Assembly (NCBI RefSeq): GCF_001741865.1
Contig: NZ_CP017147.1
Span: 434,001 to 498,000, forward strand
Reading direction: 5' to 3'
From: Bosea vaviloviae
Lineage (GTDB): Bacteria; Pseudomonadota; Alphaproteobacteria; Rhizobiales; Beijerinckiaceae
DNA length: 64,000 nucleotides
Of the stretch, positions 53,130-62,411 are shown piece after piece; position 1 is the first letter of the stretch; the number at the start of each line of letters is the position of its first letter. Below the pieces are notes generated by a model. It was not told the DNA's origin, ran no database searches, and worked only from the letters and a program-made list of their open reading frames with translations. Position numbers and translations under genes: made by a program.

Positions 53130-53536
53130 GCGCGACCGAAATGCCGTCGACCGGCGTGCCCTGGCGCATGATCGCGATCTGGACCCTGTTCATCGCGCTC
53201 GACACCGGCACGCAGCTCGCCTTCAAATGGGGGGCGGACGGGCTCGCCGATCTCGATTTCGGGCTGGCGATGATCTCCCGGGCCCTGACCCTGCCCGGCG
53301 TCTGGCTGGCGGCGCTCGGCTATGGCGGCACCTTCGTCGTCTGGATGATCATCCTGCGAACCACGCCACTGAGCCGGGCCTTCCCGATGACCGGTCTTGC
53401 CTATGTCACCGTGCCGCTGCTCGCCTGGGCGGTGCTCGGCGAGCGCATCAACCTCGTGCAGGCCGGCGGAATCGCCACGATCATCGCGGGCGTTCTTCTA
53501 CTGGGATCGGGAGAAACGGATGAGGACCATGCGTAG
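53126..53536 (+). CDS. Small EamA/SMR-type transporter, second of pair
   Basis: 136 residues, four membrane helices. FIALDTGTQLAFKWGADGL and PLSRAFPMTGLAYVTVPLLAW parallel the first SMR gene of the operon. Overlaps the acyltransferase stop by four bases. Two distinct SMR genes in one operon fit a paired EmrE/ArnEF-type membrane translocator. Confidence 0.8.
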   Translation: MSATEMPSTGVPWRMIAIWTLFIALDTGTQLAFKWGADGLADLDFGLAMISRALTLPGVWLAALGYGGTFVVWMIILRTTPLSRAFPMTGLAYVTVPLLAWAVLGERINLVQAGGIATIIAGVLLLGSGETDEDHA

Positions 53537-53954
53537 AGCTCTCTCCCTTGCCTCGGGCATCATCGCCACCCTGCTCTTCGCGCAGATCGCCATGGCGGAC
53601 TCGCTGACCGACATCATCGGCCGCTGGCGCGATTCCGATGGTGAATCCGAGATCGAGATCGCCCGCTGCGGCGCGGCCCTGTGCGGCACGATCGTCTGGC
53701 TCAAGCAGCCGCGCATCGATTCCGCCAACCCCAACGCCGCAAACCGCGGGCGCTCGCTGCTCGGCCTGCGCGTGCTCAGCGGCTTCAAGCCCGACCCCGC
53801 TGCTGCCACATTCAGCGGAGACGGCTATAACCCCGAGGACGGCCGCAGCTACAAGACCACGCTGGAGCTGAAATCGAAGACGACGCTCTCGATCAAAGGC
53901 TGCGTGATGGGCGGACTTATCTGCGATGACGACATCTGGACGAGGCGTCCATGA
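53520..53954 (+). CDS. DUF2147 family secreted protein
   Basis: 144 residues. Signal peptide (about 1-25) then IGRWRDSDGESEIEIARCGAALCGTIVWL, the DUF2147 opening with its Cys pair, and ending CVMGGLICDDDIW (fragment shown). GGGAG lies nine bases before the ATG; it overlaps the second SMR gene by 17 bases. Family role unknown, probably periplasmic. Confidence 0.85.
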   Translation: MRTMRRALSLASGIIATLLFAQIAMADSLTDIIGRWRDSDGESEIEIARCGAALCGTIVWLKQPRIDSANPNAANRGRSLLGLRVLSGFKPDPAAATFSGDGYNPEDGRSYKTTLELKSKTTLSIKGCVMGGLICDDDIWTRRP

Positions 53955-54017
53955 AGCAGCACGCCCTGCCGCTTTTCCGGCGCGCGGCCAGCGCAGCTAG
54001 CGCGGGATGATCGTCGC

Positions 54018-55766
54018 ATGATACCGGGCCGCATGACGACATTGAGACTGCGGCTGGTGATCGGCTTTCTGCTGGTCAGCGTGCCGGCGATGCTGGCTTC
54101 GGCCTATGTCGCCGCACGGCTGATCTCGAACGCCTTCGAAAGCAATGTCGAGCAATGGCTGGGTGAAACCTCGCGCTACTTCAAGCTGCAGGTGCGCGAG
54201 GCGACGCTTGAAGCACAGCGCGTCGCGAGCGTGATCGCGCAACGCCTCGAAACCGTGACCGAAGACGAGTTGCGGCATCCCACGATCCTCGAAAACGACC
54301 TCGCCGTCCTGAACTCGGTTGGCTACGATCTGATCGCGATCTACACCGACGAGCATGAGATGCTCTACGCCTCGCGCAACATCGTGGCCGCGGACGCGTT
54401 GCCGAGGCGGACCGTGCAGGGCATCTTCAAGATCGAGACCGACGGCAAGCACTACATCATGGCCGGCGCCGTCCAGACCGTGAAACTGCTCGGCAAGACG
54501 GCGCATGTGATCGTCGGCACCTGGCTCGACGACCAGTATCTCGGCGGCATCAAGGTCGTGACATCGCTCGATGTCAGGCTCTTCGCCGACACCGGCAATG
54601 GCTTCGAGCCGATCCTGCTGACCCATCCTGCCGGCGCAGCCCGACCGGTTCCCCAGGCGATCCGTGACAAGCTCGAATCCGGCGCCAGGACGATCTTCGA
54701 CAACGAGGCCGATGAAGGCGCCTATCGCGCGATCTATACCGGCTTTCGCGGCATTGACGGCAAGCTCGTCGCCGTCGCCTTCATCGGGCTGACCAGCCGG
54801 GCCGGCTTCTTCGAGCAGATCGGCCGCTGGCGGCTTTTCGTCGGCATCTTCCTGTTCGGCTCCGCGCTCGCCATCATCGTCGGCGTCGCGATGTCGGGCA
54901 TCCTGGTCAAGCCGCTGCGAGCGCTGACGCGCGGCGTCAGATCGATCACCGCGGGCGACTACAAGCAGCGCGTGCCAGCCCAAGGGGGGCGCGAGATCGC
55001 CGAACTGGCGACCGGGTTCAACATCATGGCCGAGCAGCTCGGCAAGGTTCAGGCCCTGGAGGCCGAATTGCGCCGGCGCGACCGCTTCTCGGCGCTGGGA
55101 CAGGCGGCGATGGTGATCGCGCATGAGGTGCGCAATCCGCTCGGCATCATCAAGACCTCGACCGAGGTCGTGCGCAACCGGGCCAAGCTCGGCCCCTCCG
55201 AGGATCGCATGCTCGGCTACATCATCGACGAGGTCCGCCGCATCGAGACCCTGGTGCGCGATTTCCTCGATTTCGCCCAGCCCAAGGAACCGAGCAAATC
55301 GGTGTTCCTGCTGCGCTCGGTGATCGACCGGGTCGCATCCTTCGCCGCGCCGGAGCTGGCCAAGCGCCATATCGCCCTCGATATCCAGGATGAGAGCAAC
55401 GGCGCGCTGATCTCGGGTGATCCCGATCAGCTCCACCAAGCCTGTCTCAACCTCGTGCTCAACGCCATGGATGCGATGTCCGCGGGCGGTACGATCACCG
55501 CAAGCCTCACTGTCGAGGACACGCAAGCCTCGCTGACGATTTCCGACAGCGGGCCCGGCATTCCCCCCGCCATCATCGGCCAGATCTTCAACCCGTTCTT
55601 CACCACCAAGGCCAAGGGCACGGGCCTGGGCCTCGCCAAGGTGCTCTCCGTCGCCGCCGCCCATGGCGGAACGGCGCATTGCGCGAGTAGGGAAGGACAA
55701 GGCGCCTCCTTCACCATCGCCTTGCCCGTCGCCCCGCCCGATGCCCTGCCCAGGATCGCCTCATGA
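54018..55766 (+). CDS. Sensor histidine kinase (partner of NtrC-type regulator)
   Basis: 582 residues. Two membrane helices (about 12-32 and 275-296) bracket a ~240-residue periplasmic sensor domain. HAMP follows, then HisKA with His in MVIAHEVRNPLGIIKTS (~369) and HATPase with ISDSGPGIPP and GTGLGLAKVLS. It senses an unknown envelope signal, plausibly the operon's product. It overlaps the regulator gene by four bases. Start could be the Met five codons later. Confidence 0.9.
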   Translation: MIPGRMTTLRLRLVIGFLLVSVPAMLASAYVAARLISNAFESNVEQWLGETSRYFKLQVREATLEAQRVASVIAQRLETVTEDELRHPTILENDLAVLNSVGYDLIAIYTDEHEMLYASRNIVAADALPRRTVQGIFKIETDGKHYIMAGAVQTVKLLGKTAHVIVGTWLDDQYLGGIKVVTSLDVRLFADTGNGFEPILLTHPAGAARPVPQAIRDKLESGARTIFDNEADEGAYRAIYTGFRGIDGKLVAVAFIGLTSRAGFFEQIGRWRLFVGIFLFGSALAIIVGVAMSGILVKPLRALTRGVRSITAGDYKQRVPAQGGREIAELATGFNIMAEQLGKVQALEAELRRRDRFSALGQAAMVIAHEVRNPLGIIKTSTEVVRNRAKLGPSEDRMLGYIIDEVRRIETLVRDFLDFAQPKEPSKSVFLLRSVIDRVASFAAPELAKRHIALDIQDESNGALISGDPDQLHQACLNLVLNAMDAMSAGGTITASLTVEDTQASLTISDSGPGIPPAIIGQIFNPFFTTKAKGTGLGLAKVLSVAAAHGGTAHCASREGQGASFTIALPVAPPDALPRIAS

Positions 55767-57142
55767 CGCATACGATCCTGGTCGTCGATGACGAGACCCG
55801 CCTCGCCGATGTGCTGACCGCTGCGCTGGAGGATTTCGGCTACCGTGCCATCGCGGCCGAAAGCGCCACGGACGCGCTCGCGATCCTCGACCGGGAGCGG
55901 ATCGACCTCGTCCTGACCGATCTGCGCCTGCCGGGCATGGACGGCCGGACCCTGATGCGCGAGGTGCGCCGGCGCTGGCCCGACATCCCGGTGGTGATGA
56001 TCACCGCTTTCGCCGCGGTGCGCGACGCTGTCGAGCTCGTCAAGGAAGGCGCCTTCGACTACATCGCAAAGCCCTTCGAGATCGACGATGTCGCGGCGAC
56101 GATCGGCCGGGCGCTGCGCCTGAGCGAGGTCGTGCGTGACAATGAGCGCCTGCGCACCGAGCTCGAGGGCCGCTACAGCTTCGAGAACCTGATCGGCAAC
56201 AGCCCGCCCTTTCGCAGGGTGATCGAGCAGGTCACCGAGGTCTGCGAGACGCGCGCCACCGTGATGCTCAATGGCGAGAGCGGGACCGGCAAGGAGGTGG
56301 TGGCGCGCGCCATCCACTTCAACAGCCCCCGGCGCAAGCGCCCTTTCGTCGCGGTCAATTGCGCGGCGATCCCCGAGGCTTTGCTTGAAAGCGAGCTGTT
56401 CGGCCACGTCAAGGGCGCCTTTACCGGCGCGCTCGCCAACCGGGTCGGGCGTTTCGCCGCCGCCGATGGCGGCACGCTGTTTCTCGATGAGATCGGCGAT
56501 ATGCCGATCGCGATCCAGGCCAAGCTGCTGCGCGTCATCCAGGAGCGCAGCTTCGAGCCCGTCGGCGGCAATCAGAGCCAGACCGTCGATGTCCGCATCA
56601 TCGCAGCGACCCATAAGGATCTGCGCCAGGCCGTGGCGGGAAACCAGTTTCGCGAGGATCTGTATTACCGCCTCAACGTCTTCCCGATCCAGCTGCCGGC
56701 CCTGCGCGAGCGGCGCGAGGACATCGCGATCCTGGCCGCGCATTTCCTGCGCCTGTTGGCCGAAAGCGTCGGCAAGCGCGTCATCGGCTTCACGCCCGGC
56801 GCACTCTCGGCAATGAGCGGCTATGCCTGGCCCGGCAACATCCGGGAGCTGCAGAACTGCGTCGAGCGGGCCGTCATCGTCGCGAAATCGCCGACGATCG
56901 ATGCACCCGATCTGCCGCGCGACCTGTTCGACGCCCCGGCGCGCCAGCGCGAGCCCGACGATCCGCCCACTGATCTCGACGCGGAGCTCGAGCACATCGA
57001 ACGGCGCTTCATCATCGAGGCCCTGCGCCGCACCGATGGCAAGCAGGTCCTGGCGGCGCAGCTGCTGGGGATCGCCGAACGCAGCCTCTGGCATCGCATC
57101 AAGAAGCTCGACATCAAGGTCAATCGCCGCGTCGCCGAATGA
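55763..57142 (+). CDS. NtrC-family sigma-54-dependent response regulator
   Basis: 459 residues. Receiver Asp53 in VLTDLRLPGMDG; AAA+ domain with Walker A GESGTGKEV and the sigma-54 contact loop GAFTGA (about residue 217); C-terminal Fis-type helix-turn-helix (VLAAQLLGIAERSLWHRIKK). It must work at RpoN promoters, and the only one I find nearby is at 47613, ahead of the biosynthetic operon. Confidence 0.93.
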   Translation: MTHTILVVDDETRLADVLTAALEDFGYRAIAAESATDALAILDRERIDLVLTDLRLPGMDGRTLMREVRRRWPDIPVVMITAFAAVRDAVELVKEGAFDYIAKPFEIDDVAATIGRALRLSEVVRDNERLRTELEGRYSFENLIGNSPPFRRVIEQVTEVCETRATVMLNGESGTGKEVVARAIHFNSPRRKRPFVAVNCAAIPEALLESELFGHVKGAFTGALANRVGRFAAADGGTLFLDEIGDMPIAIQAKLLRVIQERSFEPVGGNQSQTVDVRIIAATHKDLRQAVAGNQFREDLYYRLNVFPIQLPALRERREDIAILAAHFLRLLAESVGKRVIGFTPGALSAMSGYAWPGNIRELQNCVERAVIVAKSPTIDAPDLPRDLFDAPARQREPDDPPTDLDAELEHIERRFIIEALRRTDGKQVLAAQLLGIAERSLWHRIKKLDIKVNRRVAE

Positions 57143-57238
57143 GGCTCATGCAAGGACTGAGGCCCATGCAAGGGAAGACGTTGGCCCGAGGGCGCCGATG
57201 TGTCATGCCCCTAGCGAAGTGTTTCGGGAGTTTTCCGC

Positions 57239-58063
57239 TTGGCTCGTTTACCATTGCCGATGGCCTTGCTGGCTGGCCTCTGCGCCACGATGAGCGGCGC
57301 GCATGCGGCCGATCCCGTGACCCCGGTCCTCAATCCCGAGCCCGCCTCCGGCTGGATCGTCTCGCTCGGCGGCTCCAGTCAGATCGGCCCGAAATATGAT
57401 GGCGCGAGCAAGGCCGGCTTGTCCGGCATGCCCTCGATCAGCTGGCGCCGTGCCGGCGAGGACGCCGGCTTCAGCAGCCCTGATGACGGGCTCGACTACG
57501 CGCTTTACGAGACCAAGACCTTCAGCTTCGGCCCTGTCGCCAGCTTCCGCTCCGGCCGCTACAGCGGCACCGACGTCAAGCTCAACGGCCTGAGGGACGT
57601 GCCCTGGACGATCGAGGCCGGCGCCTTCGCCGAGTTCTGGCCGATCCAGGACCGCCTGCGCACGCGCATCGAGATCCGCCAGGGCTTCCACGGCCATCAC
57701 GGCGTCGTCGCCGATCTCTCAGTGGATTGGGTCGAGAAATTCGGCGCCTTCACGCTTTCGGGCGGGCCGCGGCTTTCGCTCGGCGACAAGGCCTTCATGC
57801 GCAAGAATTTCGGCGTCAGCGCAGGCGAAGCCGCAGCGAATGGCTGGCTGACAGCATACCGCCCGCAAGGTGGCCTCAAATCGGCCGGCGTCGGCGCGGC
57901 GCTCGACTACGAATGGTCCCAGTCCTGGACGACGACCACCTTCGTCAAATATGAGCGGCTGCTCGATTCCGCCGACACCTCTCCGATCGTCCGCGTGCTG
58001 GGGCAGCGCGACCAGGTGACCTTCGGCCTGGGCGCGACCTATTCGTTCAAGGTCGGCGGCTGA
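57239..58063 (+). CDS. MipA/OmpV family outer-membrane protein
   Basis: 274 residues from a TTG start with GGGAG nine bases upstream; ATG at 57260 is an alternative. A signal peptide (LLAGLCATMSGAHA) leads a beta-barrel repeat pattern, with SLGGSSQIGPKYDGA and GLGATYSFKVGG typical of MipA/OmpV. Its genes often adjoin two-component systems, as here. Confidence 0.85.
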   Translation: MARLPLPMALLAGLCATMSGAHAADPVTPVLNPEPASGWIVSLGGSSQIGPKYDGASKAGLSGMPSISWRRAGEDAGFSSPDDGLDYALYETKTFSFGPVASFRSGRYSGTDVKLNGLRDVPWTIEAGAFAEFWPIQDRLRTRIEIRQGFHGHHGVVADLSVDWVEKFGAFTLSGGPRLSLGDKAFMRKNFGVSAGEAAANGWLTAYRPQGGLKSAGVGAALDYEWSQSWTTTTFVKYERLLDSADTSPIVRVLGQRDQVTFGLGATYSFKVGG

Positions 58064-58064
58064 C

Positions 58065-58115
58065 AGAGCATTGCGCGAAAAAGTGGGCACCGGTTTTTCG
58101 CGGGAGCAATGCTCT
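58065..58115. repeat. Interspersed palindromic repeat, type A
   Basis: AGAGCATTGC / GCAATGCTCT outer stem with GCGAAAAAGTGGGCACCGG core and TTTTTCGC arm, nearly identical to 45803. Between convergent mipA-like and secreted-protein genes. Confidence 0.9.
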
Positions 58116-58146
58116 GAACTTTTAGTATCGAGCCCGATGCGGCCGC

Positions 58147-58524
58147 TCAGTTCTCCGGGATGAAATCGGCGTCGCTGATCGTGAAGCTGCCGTGAGCGCC
58201 GTCGCGCGGATTGATCGTGAACTCCAGCGCGCCGCGGCATTCGCCACGATCCTGGCCCGTATGGGCGCCGCTGCAATACCGCTCGAGATGGCTGATCGTC
58301 CGCGGCGGCATGCCGATGTCATCGAAGCGGACGCTGCCCGTGGCGTCGCTCGCCACGCCGCCCTTGGACGTTGAGAACCGTACGATCGTGACGTTCTCGA
58401 CCCGGATGAACTCTCCGGCGGCCCTGTGATCCCTGACCTTCGCGAGAGTGACGACGCGCGCCCCATCCTGAGCGCTTGCCGCGCCGGCCAACGCCATCAA
58501 GCCCGCAACAACCCACACCCGCAT
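58147..58524 (-). CDS. Secreted protein of unknown function
   Basis: 125 residues with a Sec signal peptide (AGLMALAGAASAQ). Mature part contains VENVTIVRFSTSKGG and a Cys pair (CSGAHTGQDRGEC). No family recognised. It is the last gene before the island. Confidence 0.7.
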   Translation of the reverse strand: MRVWVVAGLMALAGAASAQDGARVVTLAKVRDHRAAGEFIRVENVTIVRFSTSKGGVASDATGSVRFDDIGMPPRTISHLERYCSGAHTGQDRGECRGALEFTINPRDGAHGSFTISDADFIPEN

Positions 58525-58627
58525 AACCGCCTCCGCCTTCGAGCCGCGGGGGATGCCGCAGCAAGGCCTGAGTCGTCAAGGGTCATGACGGCCAAGACGC
58601 GTTCGACATGACCGAAGCTGAGGAAAA

Positions 58628-58644
58628 TGGCGTCCCGGAAGGGA
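58628..58644. repeat. Left attachment repeat of the island
   Basis: TGGCGTCCCGGAAGGGA is identical to the 17 bases at 62307-62323, the 3' end of tRNA-Arg(CCT). The bases beyond differ on both sides. Confidence 0.85.
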
Positions 58645-59059
58645 CTGCCAATACTATCCTAAATCAATGACTTACAAAAAGGTTCGCCAAAAAAAGTGCA
58701 CTACCTGTTCCCGTCGTTGGCCATCGGCATCGGACGTTCGCCACAGCGGGGTGGTGCCCCTGGCCGGGGAACCTCAATCGGCCGATTCAACGCTTTAGCG
58801 GGCAATGAGAAATAGAAAACCGTCGCGTCGCTTTGTTGATTTTTCGATGGGTCACTTTCCCACTTTCACGCCGACCAATGGGATTCCCGATCGCGGAATC
58901 GTATCCAGCACGTCAGCTTGGAAGCGGTACCAACTCGCCGACGGCGAACAGCGCGATCCCCGAACCAGTATCGCAACAAGACCAGGAATGGACCTCATCG
59001 CTACAGGGGCCTTGCCTTCCTTCACTTTGCTACCGTAGCGTGCACCCAGGGAGAGATGC
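58645..59059. other. Island left non-coding region
   Basis: 415 bp without a convincing gene. It should hold the promoter of the ATPase gene; GGGAGAG precedes its ATG. A minus-strand ORF here has no recognisable similarity. Confidence 0.4.
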
Positions 59060-61402
59060 ATGGCTATAAAAAACAGCAAGAAATTCTTCGCGTATCCGGG
59101 GATGCCTTCGGACCTCACATCTACAATCGCAGCCGCCGCAGAAGGATACCTACTTCGGAACAAAAGGTCGGTCCAAACGTGGCCCCAATTGCCCGTTTTC
59201 GGCGCATATATTCCTGACACGATTCGCGAAGCGATCGAGTCCAGTGACGTAGTTTTCGCAGATATAACGGTTGCTAATTACAATGTTTATTACGAAATCG
59301 GCTTCGCGATTGGTCGCGGTAAGATTGTCGCACCTGTATTAAACGCATCTTTTGCAAATGCCAGCGAAAAAATACAACAGGACGGTGTGTTCGATAACAT
59401 CGGCTACCGGTCCTACAAAAATTCCGAAGACCTGATTGGAATACTCTCAACGCCTCCCGATAACCGGCTCCTGACCCTTTATGAGAAGGAACTCAATTCA
59501 GATCAGCCGTTGTTTCTTATGGACGCGTTGATCAAAACAGATTTTCGAAATCTGGTTGCAGGCGCCGTCAAGGACAGCGGCGTTTTCTTCCGAAGCTTTG
59601 ATCCCGAGGAAATTCCGCGCTTCCAAACGGTTAAGGCGATTACCGACGTGACCTCGTCGTCGGGCGTTATCATCACGATCTTGGCGGCCCATATCGTTGA
59701 TGCTGAGCGCCACAATCTAAGAAGCGCGATCCTAGCCGGTATTTCGCACGGCCTGGGCCGAGCGACTTTGTTGCTAAAGGACGCACCCCTTCCGGCTCCA
59801 CTGCCAGCAGACTATCGTGATGACGTTCAGACAATAACGCAACCCTCCGATGTGGTCTCTACCGTCAAACAGTTCTCAAGTCAGGCAATATACGGGACTC
59901 AGACGATCCAGAAAGCTGGCGTTCGCGCCGAACGAACAAGCCTGCAGCGCCTTGAGTTGGGTGCATCTTCGGCAGAAAATGAGTTTAGGACGCTCCAGCA
60001 ATATTTCGTCGAAACATCTGAGTTCCAAAAAACGCTTCGCGGCGAGATCAACGTGGTCGCGGGGCGAAAAGGGTCGGGGAAGACCGCAATATTTTTCAGA
60101 GTGCGAGATATCGTAAGAGAGCAAAAGAACACGATCGTTGTTGATCTAAAGCCTGAATCGCATCAGCTCAGCTACTTTAGATCCGAGCTCATGAAAACGC
60201 TCGACGCGGGCGTTCTGGATCACACTATAGCAGCATTTTGGTATTTTGTAATTCTCACCGAGCTTCTATTAGTGCTTCATCGGGATTACAAATTTAGGTC
60301 TAAATTCAATGATAATGCTTTGTCAGCAGAGGCCCGTATAGGACGAGTATTAGGAAAATTTGGAATCGATCAAGAAGGCGATTTCTCCATCCGACTAAAA
60401 AAGTTAGGCGCCCTCATATTGATCGAGATCGAGAAAGAGTCGTCTCGCGGTAAAACAATTTCGGCAGAAATGATTACTGGGATCGTGTTCCGCGCAGGGA
60501 TCAACGAAGTCAAATCTACGCTGATCGATGAGACCACGGTAAATACGAAATTTCTATTCCTTTTTGACAATTTAGATAAGGGATGGCCGGCTGATGGCGT
60601 CGACGCTTTCGACATCAGAATGGTGCGATTGCTCGTTGAAAACCTCGATAAAGTGCGGCGCGATTTCTTGGTCGCTGATCGCGATCTGAATACTGTGGTC
60701 TTCCTCAGAAACGACGTTTACGAGTTAATGGTCGATGATACCCCTGACAGGCAGAAGTCGGGGCATGTTAGGATCGACTGGACGGATACTACCAAACTTC
60801 GACAGATAATTTACTTCCGGCTAAAGGCCTCGGCTATGAAGCAGTCCGCCGCAAAAGGGAATCAAAACTTCGAACAATTGTGGAACGCTCATTTCGATCC
60901 GATTGCGGCGGGGATGAATAGTTTTGAATATCTAGTGAAGCATTGTGCAATGCGGCCGCGATTCCTGATCAATATCGTCGAAGCGGCCATTTCCCATGCG
61001 ATCAATCGACAGCACCAAAAAGTCGACGAGGATGACTGCATCGAGGCAGTTCGCTTGCACTCGCTCTATCTGATGAATGAGTTCGGATATGAGATACGGG
61101 ATGTATCGAAGCTGCCCGCTAACATACTTTCAGCGCTAGTCGGGCTTGGTGCGCTTGTTACCAAGGACGAGATTATCTCACGCTTCGTTGTAAGACGTAA
61201 TCTTTCCTCGTCGGACGCGGATCTCGGCTTCAAGCTAATGTTATGGTATGGCTTGCTTGGCGTAATTAACAGCTCCGGCAAAACAAAGTACATATATGAT
61301 TTCGACTACAATCGAACGCGCTTCGAAGCTGAGATTCAGAACGTCGATGACGAGCCGCTATACGAGCTAAATCCTGGACTGCACGTTGGATTGGTAAGCT
61401 GA
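59060..61402 (+). CDS. TIR/deoxyribosyltransferase-like domain plus P-loop ATPase (Sll1717-like), candidate defence protein
   Basis: 780 residues. Residues 1-110 resemble TIR or nucleoside 2-deoxyribosyltransferase-like domains (VVFADITVANYNVYYEIGFAI, with probable catalytic Glu). A second, degenerate copy follows (~200-250: TILAAHIVDAERHNLRSAIL). The ATPase part has Walker A VVAGRKGSGKTAIFF (~335-343) and Walker B FLFLFDNLDKGWP (~500), as in Sll1717-type P-loop ATPases found in phage-defence islands. Such fusions likely couple target sensing by the ATPase to NAD or nucleotide cleavage. Base composition is clearly more AT-rich than the rest of the window. Confidence 0.8.
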   Translation: MAIKNSKKFFAYPGMPSDLTSTIAAAAEGYLLRNKRSVQTWPQLPVFGAYIPDTIREAIESSDVVFADITVANYNVYYEIGFAIGRGKIVAPVLNASFANASEKIQQDGVFDNIGYRSYKNSEDLIGILSTPPDNRLLTLYEKELNSDQPLFLMDALIKTDFRNLVAGAVKDSGVFFRSFDPEEIPRFQTVKAITDVTSSSGVIITILAAHIVDAERHNLRSAILAGISHGLGRATLLLKDAPLPAPLPADYRDDVQTITQPSDVVSTVKQFSSQAIYGTQTIQKAGVRAERTSLQRLELGASSAENEFRTLQQYFVETSEFQKTLRGEINVVAGRKGSGKTAIFFRVRDIVREQKNTIVVDLKPESHQLSYFRSELMKTLDAGVLDHTIAAFWYFVILTELLLVLHRDYKFRSKFNDNALSAEARIGRVLGKFGIDQEGDFSIRLKKLGALILIEIEKESSRGKTISAEMITGIVFRAGINEVKSTLIDETTVNTKFLFLFDNLDKGWPADGVDAFDIRMVRLLVENLDKVRRDFLVADRDLNTVVFLRNDVYELMVDDTPDRQKSGHVRIDWTDTTKLRQIIYFRLKASAMKQSAAKGNQNFEQLWNAHFDPIAAGMNSFEYLVKHCAMRPRFLINIVEAAISHAINRQHQKVDEDDCIEAVRLHSLYLMNEFGYEIRDVSKLPANILSALVGLGALVTKDEIISRFVVRRNLSSSDADLGFKLMLWYGLLGVINSSGKTKYIYDFDYNRTRFEAEIQNVDDEPLYELNPGLHVGLVS

Positions 61403-61407
61403 AACGC

Positions 61408-61437
61408 AAAAGGGCCGTGTTGAGCGGCCCTTTTTAT
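61408..61437 (+). terminator. Terminator of the island ATPase gene
   Basis: AAAAGGGCCG pairs with CGGCCCTTTT around a TGTTGAG loop and ends in a T-run, six bases after the stop. Confidence 0.9.
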
Positions 61438-61786
61438 TTATCGCTATTGCTGACGTATGGAATGAGTTCACATGCTCGCCTCGGCAACTAGCGGTCACAA
61501 TCTGCGCTCGGAACACAGATGCTTGATGCGGTTTCTAGCTGATGAGGCTGCTCTTGACAACCGTTATCTCTCCCTCAGCGCGATTCGTCCGGAACGCAGC
61601 GTTACCCTAACGCTGAAAAACTTATGAATAGCTGTGACATGCACAAGACGCGCGATGATGCCGTGAACTCCGCCGAAATGCCCGACGAAAGCGCGTGCCA
61701 GGCGCGGGCCCTTAAACGCGATCCGGATGTTCTCCGACGCCGGAGCTCGATCCAATTGGCTCTCAGCCTACCGGCTAGTTCCCTTG
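61438..61786. other. Island right non-coding region
   Basis: 349 bp, lower GC toward the terminator. No gene or clear repeat seen; only short open frames without similarity. Confidence 0.4.
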
Positions 61787-61893
61787 TCAATCTATCCTGC
61801 TGACGAGGACCTTATCGACGCGGCGGCCATCAAGGTCGACCACCTCATAGCGCCAGTGGCCCTTCTCGAAACTCTTGCCGACCGCCGGGAGAC
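61787..61893 (-). pseudogene. C-terminal fragment of a CorC/TlyC-type gene
   Basis: One frame reads SRLPAVGKSFEKGHWRYEVV then DLDGRRVDKVLVSRID and stop, the conserved end of HlyC/CorC transporter-associated domains. No upstream part exists in the window. The fragment merges with the integrase remnant in another frame near 61890. Confidence 0.7.
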
Positions 61894-62228
61894 GGCTTTG
61901 CCGCAGCCAGCACCTCCCGATAGTAGCCCATCGCTAACCGTTCCAGATCGGCCCTGCTCAGCTCACTGAGATCACGGTGCGCCAGCTTCGCTGCGGATCG
62001 AAGCTCGGTGAAGCGGTCCATGATAGCCGGCACCTGCTCATCACGGCGGCGGAGTGCTTCGGCGCGATCCGACGTGCCGAGGCTCTTCAATGTTTTCGAC
62101 GTGCCGTAGGTCCGAGCGTAGGCCACGGCAACATCCTTCGGAACCCGGATGTTCAGGTAAAACATCCCCTGTTTGCCACGACGCCACAGCTTCACGGACG
62201 TGCGTTCCCCGCGCATGTTGTGTTGCAC
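61845..62228 (-). pseudogene. Tyrosine integrase, N-terminal remnant
   Basis: 127 codons. NIRVPKDVAVAYARTYGTSKT and LKSLGTSDRAEALRRRDEQV match the N-terminal (DUF6538/AP2-like) arm-binding part of phage integrases. The catalytic domain with R-H-R-Y is absent; the reading frame ends in CorC/TlyC DNA. It lies directly beside the tRNA target, as an integrase should. Confidence 0.75.
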
Positions 62229-62306
62229 CCGTGTGTTGCAGGTTGAGCCGTAGATTGTGCTGATATCTGAGGAAGTTGCAGCAAATCAAGGATTTGCGTG
62301 TAGAGC

Positions 62307-62383
<77 letters not shown>

Positions 62384-62411
62384 GCACGCGAAACCGTGTA
62401 GCATAATCGCC

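Noticed and set aside
58852..59220. Minus-strand ORF at the left side of the island
   Set aside because: No recognisable domain, and it overlaps the start of the ATPase gene and its ribosome-binding site.
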